From positions 1-53,690 of the forward strand of contig CAJOPH010000074.1 of the NCBI GenBank assembly GCA_905236805.1: a DNA stretch of 53,690 nucleotides, read 5' to 3'. The stretch comes from an uncultured Eubacterium sp. (GTDB lineage: Bacteria > Bacillota > Clostridia > Lachnospirales > Lachnospiraceae). The number at the start of each line of letters is the position of its first letter. Positions within the stretch are counted from its first letter, which is position 1. Below are positions 44,358 through 51,201 of the stretch, in pieces. A model generated the notes under the pieces. It did not search any database. It saw nothing but the letters and a program-made list of their open reading frames with translations, and had not been told where the DNA came from. The position numbers and the translations under genes were made by a program.

Positions 44358-45335
44358 ATGCAAAGGAAAAAAAGATTTTTTATTGCCGTATTTATCCTGA
44401 TCTTTTTGGGGATGGTTTTTACAACGGATGAAGCATACGCAAAGACATCCCCGCTTCACGTAGACGGGGTACATCTCAAAGATCAAAATGGAAAAACGGT
44501 GGTGCTGAGGGGAGTATCCCTCCATGGTCTTTCGTGGTTTCCCGAGTATGTTAACAAAGGGTCATTTAAGAGTGTAAAAAAGCTTTTTAAGGCAAATGTT
44601 TTGCGCCTTCCCGTATATACGACAAATTATAACGGGTATTGTTCGGGAGGAGACCAAAAAGAGCTTAGAAAGGTCGTGGAAAAGGGTGTAAAATACGCAA
44701 CCAAACTGGGCATGTATGTGATAATTGACTGGCATATCTTGGATGACAATGACCCCAATACCCATATAGATGAGTCCAAAAAGTTTTTTAAGTATTTTGC
44801 GAAGAAATATGCAGATCATGACAACGTGCTTTACGAAATATGCAACGAACCCCATGGCGTATCCTGGCATGATTCCATAAAGCCGTATGCGAAAAAAATC
44901 ACCAAAGTAATAAGAGCCTATGACGATGATGCCATAATCATAGTGGGAACCAATACCTGGTCCCAAGACGTGGATGATGTGATAGGAGATACCCTCCCCG
45001 ACAAAAACACTGTCTATGCCCTTCATTTTTATGCCGCCACCCATGGTGATTTTCTAAGGGAGAAGGCTCAAAAGGCCATAGACAACAACATCCCCATTTT
45101 TGTAAGTGAATGTTCCATATGCGAGGCATCGGGAAACGGAAATGTGGATACATCGTCCGGGAAAAAATGGAAGAGGTTTCTCGACAAAAATAAGATAAGC
45201 ATGGTGGCATGGAACCTCTCAAATAAGGATGAGGCCTCGTCCCTTATAAAAAGCACCTGCAAAAAACTTAAGGGATGGAAAAAGAAAAACCTCACAAAGA
45301 CAGGGAAATGGTTCAGGAAAAATCTGGCAATGTGA
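44358..45335 (+). CDS. GH5 family endoglucanase-like secreted hydrolase
   Basis: The 325-aa protein has a signal peptide (MQRKKRFF, a hydrophobic core, then an AYA-type cleavage site) and a single GH5 domain. The acid/base Glu is in EICNEPHG and the nucleophile in FVSECSICE; the entry motif VVLRGVSLHGLSWF is also typical. It should cleave beta-1,4-glucans or related glycans outside the cell. The start is uncertain: ATG 44358 has GAGG upstream, while ATG 44262/44265 would extend the protein through inverted repeats. No carbohydrate-binding module is seen. Confidence 0.85.
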   Translation: MQRKKRFFIAVFILIFLGMVFTTDEAYAKTSPLHVDGVHLKDQNGKTVVLRGVSLHGLSWFPEYVNKGSFKSVKKLFKANVLRLPVYTTNYNGYCSGGDQKELRKVVEKGVKYATKLGMYVIIDWHILDDNDPNTHIDESKKFFKYFAKKYADHDNVLYEICNEPHGVSWHDSIKPYAKKITKVIRAYDDDAIIIVGTNTWSQDVDDVIGDTLPDKNTVYALHFYAATHGDFLREKAQKAIDNNIPIFVSECSICEASGNGNVDTSSGKKWKRFLDKNKISMVAWNLSNKDEASSLIKSTCKKLKGWKKKNLTKTGKWFRKNLAM

Positions 45336-45347
45336 AAGGAAGGGGAT

Positions 45348-46157
45348 ATGACGGATATTTCATCATCTGACCTTGTAAAAAAGATCACAAAAACGATGCG
45401 GGATATGTACGAAAAGGGCTGGGATGAGAGAAACAGCGGAAACGTATCTGTCCTTTTGGAAAAAGAATGGGTGGATGAATATTTAGATGGAAGGGATGTT
45501 ATTACATCCTATGACCTTGATTTTTGCGTCCCTTCCCTGGAAGGAAAATATTTCCTTGTGACGGGAGCGGGAAAGTATTTTAAGGATGCGGTGTATTATC
45601 CCCGGGAAGGCCTTGGCATAGTGAAGATAGCAGATGAAGGAAGCACGGCAAAGCTTATGTGGGGATTTTCCGGTGGGGGAAGACCCACATCAGAATTTGT
45701 GGCTCATTTAAGGAGCCATGAAGAGAGACTAAAGACAGATCCCTTAAACAGGGTGGTCCTTCATTCCCATCCGACGAACCTGATCTGCATGAGCATGGTG
45801 CACGATCTGGACGAGAGGGAATTTACCAGGACCTTGTGGAGGATGCTGGCTGAGGCCGTTATAGTCTTTCCCGATGGTATCGGCATACTTCCCTTCATGT
45901 GCTTTGGAACAAAGGAAATAGGTCAAAAGACGGCAGAAAAGATCAAATCCTTTCGCATAGTCCTTTGGGCAAACCATGGAATCTATGGGGCGGGAAAGGA
46001 TATCAACGAGGCATTTGGCCTTATAGATACCGTAGAGAAGGCGGCAGAGGTATATCTTAGGACATATGGAATGGAAACCAAAAACACCCTGAGTGATGGA
46101 GACATAATACAGGTGGCTGATTACTATGGTGTGAAGGTAAAGGATGGGTATCTTTGA
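45348..46157 (+). CDS. rhaD: Rhamnulose-1-phosphate aldolase
   Basis: The 269-aa class II aldolase cleaves L-rhamnulose 1-phosphate to dihydroxyacetone phosphate and lactaldehyde. The zinc-binding HSHPTN motif (about 140) and LWANHG (about 205) are present, and the length matches E. coli RhaD. No rhamnose isomerase or kinase is in the window, so the rest of the pathway is elsewhere. Confidence 0.88.
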   Translation: MTDISSSDLVKKITKTMRDMYEKGWDERNSGNVSVLLEKEWVDEYLDGRDVITSYDLDFCVPSLEGKYFLVTGAGKYFKDAVYYPREGLGIVKIADEGSTAKLMWGFSGGGRPTSEFVAHLRSHEERLKTDPLNRVVLHSHPTNLICMSMVHDLDEREFTRTLWRMLAEAVIVFPDGIGILPFMCFGTKEIGQKTAEKIKSFRIVLWANHGIYGAGKDINEAFGLIDTVEKAAEVYLRTYGMETKNTLSDGDIIQVADYYGVKVKDGYL

Positions 46158-46207
46158 CCCGGTCTTGATAAATGATAAAATTTAATCAAATACACGCCAA
46201 AAAGTTC

Positions 46208-46238
46208 TTGACTTCTAACGAGAGTTAGGTTATACTAA
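46208..46238 (+). promoter_or_regulatory. Promoter with DtxR/IdeR-like iron box
   Basis: TTGACT (46208-46213) and TATACT (46231-46236) are 17 bp apart. TTAGGTTATACTAACCTAG (46225-46243) matches the remembered DtxR/IdeR consensus TTAGGTTAGSCTAACCTAA at 16 of 19 positions and overlaps the -10 element. Confidence 0.7.
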
Positions 46239-46291
46239 CCTAGTCATTGAAAAAAGGTTTGCTTTATTTCACATAAAGATACCTCCTTCAA

Positions 46292-46378
46292 ATGGTAAAA
46301 TGGGTATGTATGGCAGCGGTGGTTGCCGGATGGGTTTTTTATAAGCACCCGGAGGTTTTTTCCGAAGGGTGCATATAA
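46292..46378 (+). CDS. Possible 28-aa membrane microprotein
   Basis: ATG 46292 to TAA 46376 encodes 28 residues with a hydrophobic core (WVCMAAVVAGWVFY), two Cys and an HPEVF tail, between the iron-box promoter and the DUF2325 gene. No convincing ribosome site is seen, so coding is uncertain. Confidence 0.3.
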   Translation: MVKWVCMAAVVAGWVFYKHPEVFSEGCI

Positions 46379-46388
46379 AAAAACTTAT

Positions 46389-46406
46389 GGTTAGACTAAA
46401 CTAACC
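46389..46406 (+). promoter_or_regulatory. Second DtxR-like dyad upstream of the DUF2325 gene
   Basis: GGTTAG-ACTAAA-CTAACC repeats the N6 dyad. Extended leftward to 46386 and rightward, it matches the DtxR consensus at about 16 of 19 positions. Confidence 0.55.
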
Positions 46407-46480
46407 GCCCCGAGGAGCATGCCAAATGGCTTTGTTTCCCAAAAAGGAAGGTTAAGGGAAAGGGAATATGGAGGTGCGTT

Positions 46481-46765
46481 ATGAGCGTAGTGATAATAGG
46501 AGGGCACGACAGGATGGTGTCCCGATACAAGAAGATATGTAAAGACCATAATTGTAAGGCGAAGGTGTTTACGCAGATGCCCGGAAACATGAAGGGACAG
46601 ATAGGAAGTCCGGATCTTCTGGTACTGTTTACCAACACTGTTTCACACAAGATGGTGCGCTGTGCTTTGTCTGAGGCGGAGAGGAACAATACAGAGGTGG
46701 TCAGGTGCCATACGTCCAGTGGTACGGCGTTGGAAGAAATCCTTAATAAAAGGGCAGCTTCATAA
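46481..46765 (+). CDS. DUF2325-like small protein
   Basis: The 94-aa Rossmann-like protein starts MSVVIIGGHDRMVSRYKKICKDH, with a conserved GGHD and a Cys-containing middle, recognised from memory as DUF2325. Its function is unknown. GGAGGTG precedes ATG 46481. Two iron-box-like dyads lie upstream, so it is probably metal-regulated. Confidence 0.7.
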   Translation: MSVVIIGGHDRMVSRYKKICKDHNCKAKVFTQMPGNMKGQIGSPDLLVLFTNTVSHKMVRCALSEAERNNTEVVRCHTSSGTALEEILNKRAAS

Positions 46766-46906
46766 CCCACCCATAAGCGAAAATCTCTAACAGACCAATC
46801 AGCTATAGGAAAACATTTATTGAAAATTTTTATCATCAAAACGCTTGCTTTTTCTCCGAAAATGTTATAAAATATTATGCGTTGTTGGGAGGAAGCATCG
46901 GTATAT

Positions 46907-46978
46907 GGCTCGTTGGTCAAGAGGTTAAGACGTCGCCCTCTCAAGGCGGAATCACGGGTTCAATTCCCGTACGAGCTA
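46907..46978 (+). tRNA. tRNA-Glu (anticodon CTC)
   Basis: A full cloverleaf is visible. Acceptor GGCTCGT/ACGAGCT, D-stem GTC/GAC, anticodon stem TCGCC/GGCGG with loop CTCTCAA giving anticodon CTC (codon GAG), and T-stem ACGGG/CCCGT around TTCAATT. The discriminator is A. CCA is not encoded. Confidence 0.92.
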
Positions 46979-46997
46979 CTGCTGTTTTTTTAAACAG

Positions 46998-47052
46998 CCC
47001 AACCCGAAAGTGTCTTGGACTTATGCTTGTCGTAGGTTCGGGGCATTTTTTT
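46998..47052 (+). terminator. Terminator after tRNA-Glu
   Basis: CCCGAA (near 46998) pairs with TTCGGG (near 47037), with an inner GAC/GTC pairing, then GCATTTTTTT. Confidence 0.6.
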
Positions 47053-47074
47053 GTTGCAAAGGATCCCAAATATT

Positions 47075-47902
47075 ATGGACGAATACATTGAAACAGTTGA
47101 AATAAAAGATGACTTTGACATGGAAAAGATACGGACCTGCGGGCAGGCCTTCAGGATAAGGTGCATGAGCGATGGGGGGTATCTTTTCGTGACGGGGGAA
47201 AATGTCCTTTCCATAAGGAAGAAAGAGGACGGGATTTATGACATATCATGTGACCTTAATGAGTGGAAAGATGTATGGATCCCTTATTTTGACCTCGAAA
47301 GGGATTATCGCGCAATAAGGGAGAAAAACAGTGGGAAATACCCGTATGTGGACAGAGCCATGGATTATGGTAAGGGGCTTCGTATACTAAGGCAGGATCC
47401 CTTTGAGATGCTTATCACCTTTATTATTTCCCAGAGGAAGAACATTCCTGCCATTTCCGGGGCGGTGGAGAATCTTTGCGTAAGGTTTGGAAGAAAGGTT
47501 GAAAGGTGTGGGAGAAATATCCATCTTTTCCCACAGCCTAAGGAGCTTGTCTCTGCCTCAAAAGAAGACCTAAACGCCCTGGGGATGGGGTATAGGTCTT
47601 CTTATATCATGGATGCCTTGGGCAAGGTTATTTCGGGGGAGCTTGACATCGAAAAAATATCCCATCTTCGCGATGATGAGCTTTTTTGCGCTTTAAAGTC
47701 CGTAAAGGGTGTGGGCGATAAGGTCTCAAACTGTGTCTGTCTTTTTGGCTATGGAAGGGTCGCCATGGCTCCCGTGGATGTATGGATAAAGAGGGTGATA
47801 GATGAAGAATTCGAAGGCATCTTTCCCTTTGGGGAGTTTGGGGACGTGGCGGGAATTATTCAGCAGTATCTTTTTTTCTATATCAGGGAGAATGACCGGT
47901 AG
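47075..47902 (+). CDS. OGG1-like 8-oxoguanine/alkyl DNA glycosylase
   Basis: The 275-aa base-excision enzyme resembles OGG1/AlkA-type glycosylases. The helix-hairpin-helix SVKGVGDKVSNCVCLFGYGR carries the catalytic Lys (GDK), and PVDVWIKR the catalytic Asp, matching OGG1's GTK and PVDV. An N-terminal glycosylase domain precedes it. ATG 47075 follows AAAGGA; an upstream TTG would lie in the tRNA terminator. Confidence 0.85.
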   Translation: MDEYIETVEIKDDFDMEKIRTCGQAFRIRCMSDGGYLFVTGENVLSIRKKEDGIYDISCDLNEWKDVWIPYFDLERDYRAIREKNSGKYPYVDRAMDYGKGLRILRQDPFEMLITFIISQRKNIPAISGAVENLCVRFGRKVERCGRNIHLFPQPKELVSASKEDLNALGMGYRSSYIMDALGKVISGELDIEKISHLRDDELFCALKSVKGVGDKVSNCVCLFGYGRVAMAPVDVWIKRVIDEEFEGIFPFGEFGDVAGIIQQYLFFYIRENDR

Positions 47903-47951
47903 CATATAATGATGCTTTTTGTTATATTTTAATGAATTTTGCGAAAAAATA

Positions 47952-47981
47952 TTGACAGGGTGCCGGAAAAGTTTGTATAAT
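47952..47981 (+). promoter_or_regulatory. crt-hbd promoter
   Basis: TTGACA (47952-47957) and TATAAT (47976-47981) are 18 bp apart. The crotonase GTG is 63 nt further on. Confidence 0.75.
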
Positions 47982-48043
47982 CATTTGTGACGTTTGGTTT
48001 TGTCTAAACATTATCAGAATTTAGATTAAAAAGGAGAAACAAA

Positions 48044-48820
48044 GTGGAATTTATCAAGTATGATGTGGAAGGGATGGTCGGCATCATCACCATAGACCGT
48101 CCAAAGGCCATGAATGCTCTTAACTCTGATGTGCTAAAGGAGCTTGGCAGCGCGGTGGATGCCGTGGATCTTGATGCCGTAAGGGTGCTCATAATCACAG
48201 GGGGAGGGGAAAAGTCCTTTGTGGCAGGAGCAGACATTGGCGAAATGAAGGATCTTTCCAAGTCGGAAGGAGAGGAGTTTGGAAAGAGGGGCAACGATGT
48301 CTTCAGGAAGATTGAGACCCTTCCCATTCCCGTGATAGCTGCCGTCAATGGCTATGCATTGGGCGGAGGATGTGAACTTTCTATGGCCTGTGACATAAGG
48401 CTTTGCTCTGAAAATGCTTTGTTTGGGCAGCCGGAAACGGGGCTTGGCATCACTCCCGGGTTTGGAGGCACGCAAAGACTCTCCCGCATAGTAGGTGTGG
48501 GGATTGCCAAGGAGCTGATCTACGGTGCAGCGAACATCAAGGCCGATGAGGCGTTTAGGATAGGGCTTGTAAATCATGTATATCCCGCAGAAGAGCTGAT
48601 GGACAATGCCAAAAAACTTGCAAACAAAATAGCAAACAATGCGCCCATAGCCGTAAGGAATGCGAAAAAGGCCATAAATGATGGGATAGACCAGCCGATG
48701 GATGAAGCCATTGTCACCGAGGAGAAGCTCTTTGGGGACTGCTTTGAGACCCACGACCAGGCAGAGGGAATGGGAGCCTTCATCGAGAAGAGAAAGGAAA
48801 AGACTTTCACCAACAGCTGA
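48044..48820 (+). CDS. crt: Enoyl-CoA hydratase (crotonase)
   Basis: The 258-aa crotonase hydrates crotonyl-CoA, or dehydrates 3-hydroxybutyryl-CoA in the butyrate direction. The CoA-pocket motif FVAGADIGEM (about 62) and the catalytic Glu-containing QPETGLGITPGFGGTQRL are present. The start is GTG, after AAGGAG. hbd follows after 59 nt. Confidence 0.93.
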   Translation: MEFIKYDVEGMVGIITIDRPKAMNALNSDVLKELGSAVDAVDLDAVRVLIITGGGEKSFVAGADIGEMKDLSKSEGEEFGKRGNDVFRKIETLPIPVIAAVNGYALGGGCELSMACDIRLCSENALFGQPETGLGITPGFGGTQRLSRIVGVGIAKELIYGAANIKADEAFRIGLVNHVYPAEELMDNAKKLANKIANNAPIAVRNAKKAINDGIDQPMDEAIVTEEKLFGDCFETHDQAEGMGAFIEKRKEKTFTNS

Positions 48821-48879
48821 TAACAGTTTCCTGATAACATTTTTTAAGGAACATATATTTTAAGGAGGTTTTGCAAAAC

Positions 48880-49755
48880 ATGATAGTAGGTGTAATAGGT
48901 GCGGGAACCATGGGATCCGGAATTGCGCAGGCTTTTGCTTCCTGTGACAAGGTAGAAAAGGTGTATCTGTGTGATATAAAGCAGGAGTTCGCGGACGGAG
49001 GGTTCGCAAAGATAAAAAAGAGCCTTGACGGGCGCGTTGCCAAGGGGAAGATGGACAAAGATGCAGCCGATGCCATCCTTGGAAAGTTCACGATGGGTCT
49101 TAACGATATTTGTGGGGATGCCGACCTGGTCGTGGAGGCTGCCCTTGAGAACATGGATGCGAAGAAGGAGCTTTTCAAAAAGCTTGACACGGAGGTAATA
49201 AAGAAGGATGATTGCATTTTGGCTACGAACACATCCTCGCTTTCCGTTACCGAGATTGGGAACGGCATAAAGCATCCCGTCATAGGAATGCATTTCTTTA
49301 ATCCCGCTCCCGTCATGAAGCTCATAGAGGTGATAGCAGGAGTCAACACTCCGGCAGAGACCGTTCAGAAGATAAAGGATATTTCCGTTGACCTTGGCAA
49401 GACGCCCGTACAGGTAAATGAAGGTCCCGGCTTTGTGGTAAACCGTCTCCTCCTCCTTATGATAAACGAAGGGATCACGGTATTCCAGGAGGGCGTATCT
49501 GATATAGAGGGCATTGACACCGCCATGAAGCTTGGATGCAACCACCCGATGGGACCTTTGGAGTTGGCTGACGTGGTAGGTCTTGACGTATGCCTTGCCA
49601 TTCTTGATGTTATGTTCAACGAGACCCATGACAGCAGGTTCCGTGCGGCTACCCTCCTTAGGAAGATGGTAAGGGGTGGTCTTTTGGGCGTAAAGAGCGG
49701 CAAGGGATTTTATACCTACAATGGCAAGGAAAAGACCCCTACGGAGCTTCGATGA
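48880..49755 (+). CDS. hbd: 3-hydroxybutyryl-CoA dehydrogenase
   Basis: The 291-aa NAD(P)-dependent enzyme reduces acetoacetyl-CoA to 3-hydroxybutyryl-CoA. GAGTMGSGIAQAFA is the Rossmann motif, and GMHFFNPAPVMKLIEV with NEGPGFVVNRLL carries the catalytic His-Glu region. ATG 48880 has AAGGAGGT 10 nt upstream; an earlier TTG is too close to it. Confidence 0.93.
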   Translation: MIVGVIGAGTMGSGIAQAFASCDKVEKVYLCDIKQEFADGGFAKIKKSLDGRVAKGKMDKDAADAILGKFTMGLNDICGDADLVVEAALENMDAKKELFKKLDTEVIKKDDCILATNTSSLSVTEIGNGIKHPVIGMHFFNPAPVMKLIEVIAGVNTPAETVQKIKDISVDLGKTPVQVNEGPGFVVNRLLLLMINEGITVFQEGVSDIEGIDTAMKLGCNHPMGPLELADVVGLDVCLAILDVMFNETHDSRFRAATLLRKMVRGGLLGVKSGKGFYTYNGKEKTPTELR

Positions 49756-49842
49756 CAAGCACTATATGTGCTCCTCAAGGATGCGCACGGAAAATAATCT
49801 GTTAAAAACTAAACAATTCTTTTAATTTGGTTGCAGATGTGT

Positions 49843-49848
49843 TATAAT
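49843..49848 (+). promoter_or_regulatory. Candidate -10 element upstream of bcd
   Basis: TATAAT with only a weak -35 (TTTTAA, 17 bp upstream). bcd may have its own promoter. Confidence 0.4.
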
Positions 49849-49911
49849 GACACGTAAGTTTTATAGTCAGCATAATCAATAGTTTTTATTTATGTAAGGA
49901 GGATTAGACCA

Positions 49912-51093
49912 ATGGCAACTGCACTTGAGCTCAATTACGACATCAGTGATGACGCAAAAGACCTTATGAAGAAGGCAGCAGACTTCTGCGAGAAGGAAGT
50001 AAAGCAGAATGCGATAGACGCTGATGCGATGAGCGTTGAAGACGGCAAGAAGCTTATGGATCCGATATTTAAGAAGGCTTGCGACATGGGCCTTAACGCT
50101 TTGGATGTACCAAAGGAGTACGGTGGAGTGGGTATCACGAAGATGGAGTCCGTGGCCATTCTGGAGAAGATGTCATGGTATGATGCAGGCTTCGGTATCA
50201 CGATTTCCGCCAATGGACTGGCTTCGGGTCCTGTCGTTATCGGTGGAAACGAGGAGCAGAAAAAGCGCATCTATGAAATCATACTTGGCGGCGGAATAGG
50301 ATCTTTCTGCCTTACCGAGCCAAATGCAGGGTGTGACGCTTCCGCAGGACAGTCCACCGCGGTACGTGACGGTGATGACTACATCATCAATGCTTCCAAG
50401 TGCTTCATCACCAACGGTCCCCTTGCTTCATACTATGTGGTATTCGCCATGACCGACAAGTCCAAGGGCGCAGGCAAGGGTTACAGCGCATTCTTCATCG
50501 ACAAGCCGGCCGATGAGGTAGAGGGTCTTTCCATAGGAACCATCTATGACAAGATGGGCATCAGGAACAGCCAGGTGTCTGAGGTCATCTTCGATAACGT
50601 CCGCGTGCCTGCTTCCATGAGGATTGGTGAGGAAGGCGAAGGCTTCAAGCTTGCCATGAAGACCCTTGACGTGGCCCGCATCACCTGTGGTGCTACGGCT
50701 CTGGGTATCTGCCAGAGGGCTCTTGATGAGGCTACCGCATACGCAAAGGAGCGTGTACAGTTTGGCCAGCCGCTTTCCAAGAACGAGGTAATCCAGTTCA
50801 AGCTCGCAGACATGGCCATGAAGACAGACACGGCTCGCCAGTCAGTGAAGTACGCTACCAGGCTCTACATGGAGCATGTACCGTTCTCCACGGAGGCTGC
50901 CATGGCTAAGTGCGAGGCATCCGATGCTTCGGCCTTTGTTACGACCGAGGCTGTTCAGATTCTGGGCGGATATGGCTTCATGAGGGATTATCCTGTAGAG
51001 AAGCTCTTCCGTGACCACAAGATCTTCCAGATCTTCGAGGGAACGAACGAGATTCAGAGGCTCGTAATCGGGCGTAACACCGTAGGACGCTAA
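49912..51093 (+). CDS. bcd: Butyryl-CoA (short-chain acyl-CoA) dehydrogenase
   Basis: The 393-aa FAD enzyme reduces crotonyl-CoA to butyryl-CoA. The acyl-CoA dehydrogenase signatures FCLTEPNAGCDAS and QIFEGTNEIQRLVIGRN are present, the latter with the catalytic Glu. In clostridia Bcd works with EtfA and EtfB for flavin-based bifurcation, but no etf genes lie next to it. Codons look more biased toward common ones than in neighbours, as expected for a highly expressed protein. Confidence 0.9.
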   Translation: MATALELNYDISDDAKDLMKKAADFCEKEVKQNAIDADAMSVEDGKKLMDPIFKKACDMGLNALDVPKEYGGVGITKMESVAILEKMSWYDAGFGITISANGLASGPVVIGGNEEQKKRIYEIILGGGIGSFCLTEPNAGCDASAGQSTAVRDGDDYIINASKCFITNGPLASYYVVFAMTDKSKGAGKGYSAFFIDKPADEVEGLSIGTIYDKMGIRNSQVSEVIFDNVRVPASMRIGEEGEGFKLAMKTLDVARITCGATALGICQRALDEATAYAKERVQFGQPLSKNEVIQFKLADMAMKTDTARQSVKYATRLYMEHVPFSTEAAMAKCEASDASAFVTTEAVQILGGYGFMRDYPVEKLFRDHKIFQIFEGTNEIQRLVIGRNTVGR

Positions 51094-51127
51094 GAGGCTT
51101 TTTGCGGGAATAGTTTTGGGTTTGATG

Positions 51128-51166
51128 ATTCCGGGGAGTATGAATCTACTCTCCGGAATTTTTGTT
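51128..51166 (+). terminator. bcd terminator
   Basis: ATTCCGGGGAGTA pairs with TACTCTCCGGAAT (one mismatch), followed by TTTTTG. Confidence 0.9.
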
Positions 51167-51201
51167 TATCACGAATTTTTCACAAAGATGTAGTACAATA
51201 G

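Noticed and set aside
46347-46375. GCACCC/GGGTGC hairpin as a terminator before the DUF2325 gene
   Set aside because: An A-run, not a T-run, follows it on the plus strand.
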